NCBI GenBank assembly: GCA_046262495.1
Contig: JBHEMR010000133.1
Span: 1 to 7,159, forward strand
Length of the DNA: 7,159 nt
Reading direction: 5' to 3'
DNA from: GCA-003244245 sp046262495
Lineage (GTDB): Bacteria; Actinomycetota; Actinomycetes; Mycobacteriales; Pseudonocardiaceae
The first letter of the stretch is position 1, and each line of letters opens with the position of its first letter. The translations under genes and the position numbers were made by a program. Positions 1-5,266 of the stretch are shown here, one piece after another. The notes under the pieces are model-generated. The model did not search any database and was not told where the DNA came from. It saw only the letters and a program-made list of their open reading frames with translations.

Positions 1-371
1 TCAATTATTGTGGCCACGCCACTCCTCCGGGGTACCCAGCGCGATCACTCAACGTACGGACGGTAGAGCACGGTCTAACCATGGTCCGCACGCCTGCGCC
101 TCCTGAGCTCGGTACGTACAGATCCGAACCATAAACCTTCCGAGCCTCTCGATGCCAGACGTTGCCGTAGAGCTCACCTCGCCAAAGGCGGAGGCATTAG
201 CGACGGCCGGCGGACCAACCGGATGATCAGGTAACCCTGATTCCGCGCTAGCGCGTCAAGCCTGCGTGGTGGTTGCGCCGCTGACGCCATGACGACCGCC
301 CTGTCGAGACTGCCACTGAGCACTGCGCGACGACGTCATTGCGGACCTCGCATGGCGACAGCGGGAGGGTG
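1..371. other. No gene recognised at the left edge
   Basis: All three plus frames entering from the left edge close within about 135 bases and show no family features. The minus-strand reading frame extending beyond 419 into this stretch is arginine- and serine-rich and out of frame with the real CsbD gene. No tRNA arms or long repeats are visible. A 6-bp inverted repeat, ATCAGG-taac-CCTGAT at 226-241, is too short to assign a role. The stretch may be intergenic or may contain the far control region of a gene outside the window. Confidence 0.5.
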
Positions 372-407
372 CCCTGCCGGACGGTGGGTGCATTCCGTCC
401 GGCAGGG
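372..407 (-). terminator. Hairpin terminator after the CsbD gene
   Basis: A perfect 13-bp inverted repeat (372-384 with 395-407, arms CCCTGCCGGACGG and CCGTCCGGCAGGG) encloses a 10-base loop. On the minus strand it begins 11 bases after the CsbD stop codon. There is no T-run on the far side, which is common for mycobacterial intrinsic terminators. Being symmetrical, it could also stop transcription coming from the left. The hairpin is seen directly; its terminator role is inferred from position. Confidence 0.75.
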
Positions 408-418
408 TAGGGGGTGAC

Positions 419-592
419 TCAGCCGTGGAAAAAATCCTTGACCTTCTCGGCGGCCTGCTTGATCTTGCCCTCGGCTTGGTCGACCTTTCCCTCGGCTTCG
501 AGGTGCTCATCGCCGGTGGCCTTGCCGGTGGCCTCCTTGAGCTTGCCCTTCAGCTCTTCGGCCTTGTTCGAAATTTTGTCTCCGATACCCAT
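419..592 (-). CDS. CsbD family general stress protein
   Basis: The product is a 57-residue, very hydrophilic, Lys/Glu/Gly-rich protein beginning MGIGDKISNKAEELKGKLKE and ending VKDFFHG. Repeated K-x-x-E-G and A-T-G-K units, including KATGDEHLEAEGK at about residues 24-36, are the hallmark of the CsbD family (small general-stress proteins, sigma-B controlled in Bacillus). The molecular function of the family is unknown. It has no signal peptide or membrane segment, so it is cytosolic. The start is fixed by an AAGGAG ribosome site six bases before the ATG. It lies 50 bases after the stop of the membrane-anchored helix gene and is probably co-transcribed with it from the SigF-like promoter at 1020-1046. 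It ends at the hairpin at 372-407. The length is normal for the family. It is well supported although short. Confidence 0.92.
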   Translation of the reverse strand: MGIGDKISNKAEELKGKLKEATGKATGDEHLEAEGKVDQAEGKIKQAAEKVKDFFHG

Positions 593-642
593 CGGGTGCT
601 CCTTCGTCAGATTGGATTGCCTAGTCAGATGGACCTGCGGTG

Positions 643-969
643 TCAGCTGCTCCTGCGGAGTAGACGCCTCAGCACCAGCAACACAGCCAGCAGAGCCACT
701 ACGGCTGGCACCGGCCGTTGCCGCACCGCCGCCATCACCTGTGTTATACGCCCAATCACCGGGGCGGGGAGTTTTGCTGCGGCCTGGTTGGTCCGATCCT
801 TGACCTGTTGCGTCGTCTCGTCGGCCTTGGCCTGCACCGCTTCGGAGCCGTCATGCAGGTGCTGCTTGATGTCTTGAATCTTTGCCTGCGCGGTTTCCTT
901 GGCGTCGCGCACCTTGTGTTTCATCCCGGTGGGCAGATTGGCGGTGAGATTGTCGGACGCGAGACTCAT
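643..969 (-). CDS. Amphipathic-helix protein with C-terminal membrane anchor (DUF883/DUF3618-like)
   Basis: This is a 108-residue protein. Residues about 16-65 are charged and Ala/Gln/Lys-rich and should form a long amphipathic helix or coiled coil. A hydrophobic segment at about 87-100 (VPAVVALLAVLLVL) follows, and the chain ends in a basic tail, RRLLRRSS. This order matches the DUF883 (ElaB/YqjD) and actinobacterial DUF3618 types, which are anchored in the inner membrane by the C-terminus; ElaB/YqjD are stationary-phase proteins and YqjD binds ribosomes. Whether this protein does so is not shown. The start at 969 has an AGGAGAGG purine run upstream, with rather long spacing. A SigF-like promoter sits about 50 bases before the start and the CsbD gene follows after 50 bases, suggesting a two-gene stress unit. 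The exact Pfam family is uncertain; the architecture is clear. Confidence 0.8.
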   Translation of the reverse strand: MSLASDNLTANLPTGMKHKVRDAKETAQAKIQDIKQHLHDGSEAVQAKADETTQQVKDRTNQAAAKLPAPVIGRITQVMAAVRQRPVPAVVALLAVLLVLRRLLRRSS

Positions 970-1019
970 CGCGGTAGGTCCTCTCCTGAGTGTGTCAAGA
1001 CCATGTCGGTTGCAGCTAG

Positions 1020-1046
1020 TTACCCCGTATCAACTCACAGTAATCC
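1020..1046 (-). promoter_or_regulatory. SigF-like promoter of the helix protein/CsbD unit
   Basis: On the minus strand, GGATT (1046-1042) is followed by 16 bases and then GGGTAA (1025-1020). The mycobacterial SigF pattern is GTTT, often preceded by G, then 15-17 bases, then GGGTAT or GGGTAA. The -10 is as expected and the -35 differs at one base. The -10 lies about 50 bases before the start codon at 969. The same -10 and spacer occur before the dehydrogenase gene at the right end. Confidence 0.6.
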
Positions 1047-1052
1047 CCGTTC

Positions 1053-1304
1053 TTACAGGTTTTGCCGCCGCGTCGCGTTCGCCGCGGCCTGTACCGCTGG
1101 GTCGGCCGCGGCGAACCACGACCAGTCCGCGGCCCGATCAGCGGCTACTTCCGGTGGCCGGGCGAACACCGTCGGATCCGCCCCGCCAGCGGGGAGCCGG
1201 AGCTTGTCTGGGGGATCAATCGGTGGCGGCTCAGATCCGGCAGCCGGGAGGTCAGCGTTGATGCGCTCGCCACGGATCTGGTCATAGATAGGCGTTTGGC
1301 TCAC
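1053..1304 (-). CDS. Small conserved-looking mycobacterial hypothetical protein
   Basis: The product has 83 residues, starting at GTG. It opens with (M)SQTPIYDQIRGERINADLP, followed by a Pro/Asp-rich stretch and an Ala-rich end containing a DWSWFAAADP patch (about residues 60-69). I do not know its function. The opening resembles small mycobacterial hypothetical proteins I have seen, but this was not checked. There is no signal peptide or membrane segment. The frame stays open upstream to 1487, but that part reads as Arg/Pro-rich noise and lies over the TGTG-box array, so the GTG at 1304 is preferred. No ribosome site precedes this GTG. A TACGGT -10-like hexamer ends eight bases before it, which would fit a leaderless transcript, frequent in mycobacteria. 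The gene lies between the universal stress protein and the helix/CsbD unit on the same strand. Confidence 0.75.
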   Translation of the reverse strand: MSQTPIYDQIRGERINADLPAAGSEPPPIDPPDKLRLPAGGADPTVFARPPEVAADRAADWSWFAAADPAVQAAANATRRQNL

Positions 1305-1312
1305 GAGAGGAC

Positions 1313-1318
1313 ACCGTA
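1313..1318 (-). promoter_or_regulatory. Candidate -10 box for a leaderless transcript
   Basis: On the minus strand TACGGT fits the mycobacterial housekeeping -10 pattern TANNNT and ends eight bases before the GTG at 1304. A transcript starting at or just before the GTG would explain the missing ribosome site. No -35 match is visible. A six-base match in G+C-rich DNA is weak by itself. Confidence 0.35.
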
Positions 1319-1350
1319 GGGGCAGCGCCGCGGCGTCGGCATCAACATGG

Positions 1351-1424
1351 TGTGGACGGCGTGGGGAGCACTGTGTGGATCGACGGATCCGGATGTGCAC
1401 AAGCTGTGCACAGGGTGTGGACGC
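1351..1424. repeat. Array of five TGTG(G/C)A boxes resembling DnaA boxes
   Basis: Five same-direction nonamers lie here: TGTGGACGG at 1351, TGTGGATCG at 1374, TGTGCACAA at 1394, TGTGCACAG at 1405 and TGTGGACGC at 1416. The last three are exactly 11 bp apart, and TGTGCACA is itself a palindrome. The complement of the mycobacterial DnaA box TTGTCCACA is TGTGGACAA; the box at 1394 differs from it at one base and the others at two or more. The array fills the 137-bp gap between the universal stress protein and the hypothetical gene, upstream of the latter. It may bind DnaA or a regulator. The repeats are certain; the binding protein is inferred. Confidence 0.55.
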
Positions 1425-1441
1425 GCCAGACGGTGGCGTCG

Positions 1442-1909
1442 TCAGGGCACGATGACGACGGGGCAACGCGCGTGCCGGGTCAACCACACTGGCACCGATC
1501 CAGCGATTCGGTGCACCCAGCGGGCGGGCGCACCGAGGACGATCGCGTCGGCCTGGGTGTCAGCGGCCAGCTCAGCAAGCTGGCGCGCGGCATCGCCGCA
1601 GCGTTGCACCAGCTGCACCGTCAATCCGGTGGTGTCGATGATTTCGGCGAGTTCAGCGCGCAGCCAGTCCAGCAACTCGGCGGGATCCTCAGCCGGTGGG
1701 GTGAAACCGTAATCGATCGAGTAGCAGGCCGGAGTTGGCCGAACGTGGGCGAGGATGAGGGGCTGGTCCATCCGGCGCGCCATGCCAGCGGCGTAGGCCA
1801 GCGCGTGCCGGCTGGGTGCGGACCCGTCGTAACCGACCAGGATCGGACGGGTGACTACCCCAGAGATGATCGACTCGTGCGAGCGCGGAGCGGGAGTCGC
1901 GTCGGGCAT
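1442..1909 (-). CDS. Universal stress protein (UspA family), single domain
   Basis: The product has 155 residues. After about 20 non-conserved residues comes the first strand, RPILVGYDGS (21-30), with the conserved Asp28 that contacts ATP in this fold. The C-terminus carries a nucleotide-loop-like segment, GAPARWVHRIAGSV (126-139), and the closing strand CPVVIVP (149-155). The usual loop is G-x2-G-x8/9-G-S/T. Here Gly126, Gly137 and Ser138 are present but the second Gly is Ala129, so ATP binding is uncertain. Mycobacterial Usp proteins respond to hypoxia, nitric oxide and stationary phase. The protein is cytosolic. A GGAG site six bases before the ATG supports the start. It is read away from the c-di-GMP-type gene across a 323-bp control region. 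A clear DosR box is not visible. Confidence 0.9.
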   Translation of the reverse strand: MPDATPAPRSHESIISGVVTRPILVGYDGSAPSRHALAYAAGMARRMDQPLILAHVRPTPACYSIDYGFTPPAEDPAELLDWLRAELAEIIDTTGLTVQLVQRCGDAARQLAELAADTQADAIVLGAPARWVHRIAGSVPVWLTRHARCPVVIVP

Positions 1910-1955
1910 GGCCGTCTCCGGCGAGATGGTGCGAGATGCAGGCGTGGACCGTTAA

Positions 1956-1961
1956 ATTATG
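1956..1961 (-). promoter_or_regulatory. Candidate -10 box of the universal stress protein gene
   Basis: On the minus strand CATAAT matches TATAAT at five of six bases and sits in the only clearly A/T-rich patch before the gene. A start near 1949 would give a leader of about 40 bases containing the GGAG ribosome site. The hexamer 17 bases upstream (GCGACC) is a poor -35, which is usual in mycobacteria. Confidence 0.4.
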
Positions 1962-2038
1962 TCGCTTTGCAGAGCCGGGTCGCTACCGCCTGCCGTGGGA
2001 CTTGAGCGTTCGGTGAAGCGCTCGCCACACTGCATGTG

Positions 2039-2057
2039 ACGTCCATCACGGGGACGT
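2039..2057. promoter_or_regulatory. Inverted repeat ACGTCC-N7-GGACGT
   Basis: The 6-bp arms (2039-2044 and 2052-2057) are perfect complements with a 7-base spacer, the form of a dimeric regulator site. It lies in the divergent region, about 130 bases before the Usp start and 176 before the GGDEF-EAL start. The right half, GGGGACGT, recalls a DosR half-site (GGGAC), but the complete DosR palindrome is not there. Confidence 0.35.
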
Positions 2058-2072
2058 AAGCTCAGGCTGCAA

Positions 2073-2108
2073 CTAGCCGGACCGAGCCATGTTGTACAGA
2101 CCGGCTAG
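2073..2108. repeat. 8-bp inverted repeat CTAGCCGG / CCGGCTAG
   Basis: The arms at 2073-2080 and 2101-2108 are exact complements separated by 20 bases, so their centres lie 28 bp apart. CTAG is rare in many bacterial genomes, and its appearance in both arms makes chance a little less likely. It may be a paired operator site or a weak hairpin. Confidence 0.35.
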
Positions 2109-2232
2109 GGCAAGATGCGCAGCTATCGGCGGGTGCTACCGCTGCGGTTCACCTCACGTGAGCGCACACCTTGCCGGGCACTAAGAACCGCTGCCGAACA
2201 GTGGACGATACGGTTAGGGGTAGCCGGCGAGG

Positions 2233-4368
2233 ATGAACCGCGCAGCGCACGAGCTGTTCGCCCGGAGATGGGCGGACGCGATCGCTGGCGCGAGTTATGT
2301 GTCACTGGGCTCTGACGAGCTCGTAGCGCACCTACTCGGGCTTACCCATCAGCTGGTCGAGGCAACGCTGGCCACCGAGTTCGACCCCTCAGTCGGACGC
2401 CGGATCGGCGTCGACATGGTCGCCGCGCATTTCACCGGTACGGGGACGCTCGGCGCGACGGTGACGCTCCTCGTCGAGCAGTTGCCGGATCTGTTGGGGC
2501 AGGTCCCTACAGGCGTCGACCTCAGCACCCGAGTTGCCCGGCTGACCGGCAACCTGGCCGCTGGTTACGCCAATGCGCTGCGCGAGCGCAGCCTCGATGA
2601 GCAGGACGCGATCTACCGGGCTGGACTGCGTGCGCGCCGGCAGGCTGAACAGGCATTGACAGCCAGCGAGGCGCGTTTCCGAGGGGTGTTTCACGCATCT
2701 CCGGTCGCGATCGCGATCAGCGACCCCGACGGCCGGATCGTCCAAACCAACCGGTCCCTCGACACCACTCTCGGGTACGCCCCCGGTGAGCTGCTCGGAC
2801 GTGAGCTGACCGAGTTGTTCGCACCGGATGACCGGCCCATCGTGGAGGAGCACTACCGCGGCCTGGCGACCGGTCGGCACTCGCGGTTCCGAGTCCGGTT
2901 CCCGCTACGCCTGGCCGATGGCGAGACCGCGGTGATCTACCTCGACGCCGCGGTGCTGCTCGATGACGAGCAGGTGCCCCAGTGCATCGTGACGATGATC
3001 GATGACATCACCGATCTGCGTCTGATCGAGCAGCGGCTGCACCACCAGACGCTGCATGACGTGCAGACCGGTCTGCCGAATCGCCAGTACTTCATCACCC
3101 ATCTGGAAAAGGTGCTCGGACAGCTCGAACCGTCGGCCATGGTTACGCTGATGCACCTCGATCTGGACGGCTTTTCAGCGATCAACGACGGGCTGGGGCA
3201 TCACGTCGGCGAACGGCTGCTGGACGTGGTCGCCAGGCGGCTGGAATGGGCAGTCGCCGACCGCCAGGCGATGGTCGCCAGACTCGGCGCCGACGAGTAC
3301 GCCATCCTCATCAAACCTGGGAATCCGGTCCTGGACGTCGGTGCCTTCGCCGAGACCATCAATACCGCGTTGGCCGAGCCCTTCTACGTCGAGGGGATCG
3401 GAGTGGCGGTCACCGCCACCATCGGGATCGTGCAGCGCCGGGTCGCCGGGGCGAAGCCCGCGGAGCTGATGCGCGCCGCCAGCGCCACACTGCGCCGGAT
3501 ACGTGGCCGAGGCAAGCGGCAGTGGACCCTGTTCGACCCGGAGATCGATGCCGCCAACCGGGCGGAGCTCCAGCTGGCCGCGGCGATGCCCGGCGCTTTG
3601 GAGACCGGCGAATTGCAGGTGACATACCAGCCGGTGGCCACGCTGGACGGCGGACGGCTGGTCGGCGTCGAGGCGGCGTTGAGCTGGCAGCACCCCCAGC
3701 TCGGCGTGCTGTCCAATGAACAGTGCGTACAGGCCGCGGAGCGCACCGGCGTCGTACATGAAGTCGGTCACTGGTTGCTGCGCACTGCCGCTGAGCGGGC
3801 AGTGTCCTGGCGACAACGCACGGATGGCAGCGCGCCGCCGGTGATGATCAACCTCACGCCGTCCCAGGCGCAGGATCCTGATTTGGTGGCGCGGGTCAGA
3901 GCCGTTCTGGAGGAGACCAACCTGGCGCCGACTGAGCTAGCGCTCACGGCACCGGTGGCGGCCATCCGCACGGTCACTGGGGAAGTCGCCGACGAAGGTG
4001 GTGGACAGGCCGAGGACAACCTGCGCGTGCTCACCGAGTTGGGCGTGCGCACCGGACTCTACGACTTCGGTGGCGGCATCCGCGGGCTGCGCTGCGTGGC
4101 AGACCTCTCGGTGTGCGTGCTCCGAATTGCTCAGCCGGTGTCCCACCAGCTAGCCGAGGAGCCGTCCGGGATCCTGACGCAGGCGACGCAGGCGTTGGTG
4201 CACATCATTCGCGACGCCGGGGTCGACGTAGTCGCTCCGGTAGACACCGCCGAGCAGGCTGCGGAATGGGCGTGCATCGGCGCCAACTGGGCAATCGGGG
4301 CGTTGTTCGGCCCACCAAGCGAATCTCAATTCATCGAGCCCCTGCTCGATACAGTGGCCGACTCGTGA
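2233..4368 (+). CDS. Sensor-PAS-GGDEF-EAL protein with degenerate GGDEF and EAL sites
   Basis: The product has 711 residues. Residues 1-120 form a helical region (FARRWADAIAG start, VAAHFTG at 63-69) resembling the N-termini of actinobacterial GGDEF-EAL proteins. A linker helix is followed by PAS (about 144-265), GGDEF (about 270-435) and EAL (about 450-705). In GGDEF, HDVQTGLPNR (275-284), DLDGF (310-314) and IND are kept, but the signature is GADEY (352-356), the Asp of GHxxGD is Glu327, and the RxxD inhibitory site is absent. In EAL, YQP, Glu480 and Asn540 remain. However, ExLxR reads EAALS, the LEITE Glu is lost (LALTAP), DDFG is YDFG, KID is RIA and AEGVE is APVD. Phosphodiesterase activity is therefore unlikely and cyclase activity doubtful; it may act as a c-di-GMP receptor or signalling scaffold. 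The protein is probably cytosolic, with no membrane segment. The start is the first possible one: an in-frame TAG lies at 2221. The GGCGAGG before it abuts the ATG, a poor ribosome site. Confidence 0.93.
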   Translation: MNRAAHELFARRWADAIAGASYVSLGSDELVAHLLGLTHQLVEATLATEFDPSVGRRIGVDMVAAHFTGTGTLGATVTLLVEQLPDLLGQVPTGVDLSTRVARLTGNLAAGYANALRERSLDEQDAIYRAGLRARRQAEQALTASEARFRGVFHASPVAIAISDPDGRIVQTNRSLDTTLGYAPGELLGRELTELFAPDDRPIVEEHYRGLATGRHSRFRVRFPLRLADGETAVIYLDAAVLLDDEQVPQCIVTMIDDITDLRLIEQRLHHQTLHDVQTGLPNRQYFITHLEKVLGQLEPSAMVTLMHLDLDGFSAINDGLGHHVGERLLDVVARRLEWAVADRQAMVARLGADEYAILIKPGNPVLDVGAFAETINTALAEPFYVEGIGVAVTATIGIVQRRVAGAKPAELMRAASATLRRIRGRGKRQWTLFDPEIDAANRAELQLAAAMPGALETGELQVTYQPVATLDGGRLVGVEAALSWQHPQLGVLSNEQCVQAAERTGVVHEVGHWLLRTAAERAVSWRQRTDGSAPPVMINLTPSQAQDPDLVARVRAVLEETNLAPTELALTAPVAAIRTVTGEVADEGGGQAEDNLRVLTELGVRTGLYDFGGGIRGLRCVADLSVCVLRIAQPVSHQLAEEPSGILTQATQALVHIIRDAGVDVVAPVDTAEQAAEWACIGANWAIGALFGPPSESQFIEPLLDTVADS

Positions 4369-4441
4369 TCCCGCACGGCACATCGCGCGAAGAGGCCCTC
4401 GCAGCCCAGGACGCCATCGGGTCGACCAGCCCGAGGAAGGC

Positions 4442-4476
4442 GCGGAGGCCGGCCGCATCACCCGGTCGGCCTCCGC
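4442..4476 (+). terminator. Hairpin terminator after the GGDEF-EAL gene
   Basis: A 13-bp stem (4442-4454 with 4464-4476) contains one G-T pair; the outer ten pairs (GCGGAGGCCG with CGGCCTCCGC) are perfect. The loop has 9 bases. It begins 73 bases after the stop at 4368 and is followed by a C-run rather than a T-run. The fold is clear; the terminator role is inferred from position. Confidence 0.65.
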
Positions 4477-4576
4477 AGATCCCCCCGACCAGCAGTCGCA
4501 CATCAACCTCGCGCGCGCCGAGCCGTCCATCTTATCTGTCGATGTCGTGAACGCGCGGCGCTCTGCCAGTCCCGCT

Positions 4577-4605
4577 GGTGCCGTTACCCCACAGCTAACG
4601 GCACC
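4577..4605 (-). terminator. Hairpin terminator after the glycine-rich gene
   Basis: A perfect 10-bp stem (GGTGCCGTTA at 4577-4586 with TAACGGCACC at 4596-4605) has a 9-base loop. On the minus strand it begins 19 bases after the stop codon of the glycine-rich gene. There is no T-run. Together with the hairpin at 4442-4476 it insulates the converging genes. Confidence 0.65.
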
Positions 4606-4624
4606 CCCCGACCAGCGGATCGGT

Positions 4625-5011
4625 TCAGCTGAGGCGGTCTCCACCGTTGCCGCCATTGGCGTTACCGCCACCACCACCGAAGCCGCTACCCGCGTTGTTC
4701 TCCTGGTCACCGAACAGGTCGATGTTCAAGAGGTTGAGGCCGATGCCGCCTCGGCCCTTGCCACCGTCGCCACCATAGCCACCATAGCCACCGTTGGCAC
4801 TGTAGCCACCGTTGGCACCGTTGCCACCGTAACCACCGTCACCGCCTCGGCCGCCGCCTCCGTCATGACCACCACCGTCATGACCACCACCGCCATGACC
4901 ACCACCGCCATTCCCGCAGCCACAGGCGCTGAACAGGGACAAGACGGTACGGGCAGGAAGTAGCTCCACGTGCTGGCCGTCAACCTCGGCAAAGCTCAAT
5001 GTGTCAGACAT
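4625..5011 (-). CDS. Glycine-rich protein with a distinct N-terminal segment
   Basis: The product has 128 residues, about 51 of them Gly. Three parts are visible. Residues 1-29 are ordinary sequence (MSDTLSFAEVDGQHVELLPA, then RTVLSLFSA) without a typical signal peptide. Residues 30-89 begin with CGCG and run through GGGGH/GGGHD units (His39, 44, 49) into GGYGGNG/ANGGY units. Residues 90-106 (IGLNLLNIDLFGDQENN) break the glycine run, and a second Gly/Asn-rich tail ends in DRLS. The start is firm: AAGGGGG lies four bases before the ATG. The ELLPARTVLS-type opening seems familiar from actinobacterial glycine-rich proteins, but I cannot name a family. Possible roles are a cell-surface protein, a metal-binding protein (Cys/His/Asp among Gly) or a modified-peptide precursor with a leader; none is shown. 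It is not a PE_PGRS protein, as there is no PE domain. It stands alone, ending at a hairpin. Confidence 0.8.
   Translation of the reverse strand: MSDTLSFAEVDGQHVELLPARTVLSLFSACGCGNGGGGHGGGGHDGGGHDGGGGRGGDGGYGGNGANGGYSANGGYGGYGGDGGKGRGGIGLNLLNIDLFGDQENNAGSGFGGGGGNANGGNGGDRLS
4861..4905. repeat. Three tandem 15-bp units in the glycine-rich gene
   Basis: The unit CGTCATGACCACCAC is repeated at 4861 and 4876, and a third copy at 4891 differs by one base (CGCCATG). On the coding strand it specifies the GGGGH/GGGHD units. Shorter GCCACC-based repeats continue leftwards to about 4755. In-frame gain or loss of units would change only the length of the glycine tract. Confidence 0.85.
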
Positions 5012-5266
5012 AAATCCCCCTTAGGCGCCCAGTAAGCGGGCAACAGCGCACCCTCATCGACGGCAGTGTCGATTCGGCTTAATCGCTACCATGGCCGGAT
5101 TAGGATTGCTTGGCAAGATGTATGGACCCCTATTTTCCACGGCCGATTTGTACGGTGGATTTATTCGCAGCTACTTAGTCAAGCGAGAAAACTTCGGAGA
5201 TTTAAGCGACAGTTACGTGGTTTCCCAGATCGACTACCTAGAAGCGGACTGTGCTGTCGCCACTGC
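5012..5266. other. Low-G+C pocket between the glycine-rich and esterase genes
   Basis: G+C over 5101-5220 is 55 of 120 bases (46%), far below the neighbouring genes. It should contain the promoter of the glycine-rich gene; no clear -10/-35 pair is visible on the minus strand. A plus-strand frame from the ATG at 5091 to the stop at 5340-5342 (83 codons, opening MAGLGLLGKMYGPLFSTADL) has unusual codons for this genome (TTA, CTA, AGT). It lacks a ribosome site and overlaps the last 76 bases of the converging esterase gene. It may be a remnant of acquired DNA, a small foreign gene, or plain intergenic sequence. Confidence 0.4.

Larger units (their letters stand above)
1910..2232. other. Divergent control region between the Usp and GGDEF-EAL genes
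   Basis: These 323 bases hold no credible gene. Reading left, a CATAAT -10 candidate lies at 1961-1956. Two inverted repeats lie in the middle (2039-2057 and 2073-2108). Reading right, TACGGT at 2209-2214 is a possible -10 for the GGDEF-EAL gene, which would give a leader of about a dozen bases. The short plus- and minus-strand frames at 2115-2315 mirror each other and look like noise. Confidence 0.6.
4369..4624. other. Convergent gap with two terminator hairpins
   Basis: This 256-base stretch separates converging genes. It contains hairpins at 4442-4476 and 4577-4605. A minus-strand frame with G/C-rich third positions starts at a GTG near 4511 and runs about 56 codons into the end of the GGDEF-EAL gene. 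It crosses the first hairpin and shows no family features, so I do not call it a gene. Confidence 0.6.

Noticed and set aside
414..1319. Several plus-strand frames of 85-189 codons
   Set aside because: They lie opposite the CsbD, helix-protein and hypothetical genes, overlap one another and give Arg/Ser/Pro-rich noise.
1305..1487. N-terminal extension of the hypothetical protein to the ATG at 1487
   Set aside because: The added 61 residues are Arg/Pro/His-rich, overlap the end of the universal stress gene and cover the TGTG-box array; the GTG at 1304 fits better.
2046..2065. DosR (hypoxia) box near GGGGACGTAAGC
   Set aside because: One half fits GGGAC but the full palindrome scores only about 11 of 20 positions by eye, so it is not called.
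2218..2223. SigF-like -10 (GGGTAG) before the GGDEF-EAL gene
   Set aside because: No GTTT-like -35 lies 15-17 bases upstream, and it is only nine bases from the start codon.
4344..4511. Minus-strand 56-codon frame with G/C-rich third positions (VRLLVGGICGGRPGD start)
   Set aside because: It spans the terminator hairpin, overlaps the GGDEF-EAL 3' end and has no family feature or clear ribosome site.
4150..4710. 186-codon minus-strand open frame
   Set aside because: It overlaps the end of the GGDEF-EAL gene and the start of the glycine-rich coding end, crosses two hairpins, and has no recognisable domain.
4547..4963. 138-codon plus-strand frame rich in Thr/Val/Ala
   Set aside because: It is the antisense of the glycine-rich tract: GCC/ACC repeats read as TVATVGT. 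The minus strand has the strong ribosome site and the non-repetitive head.
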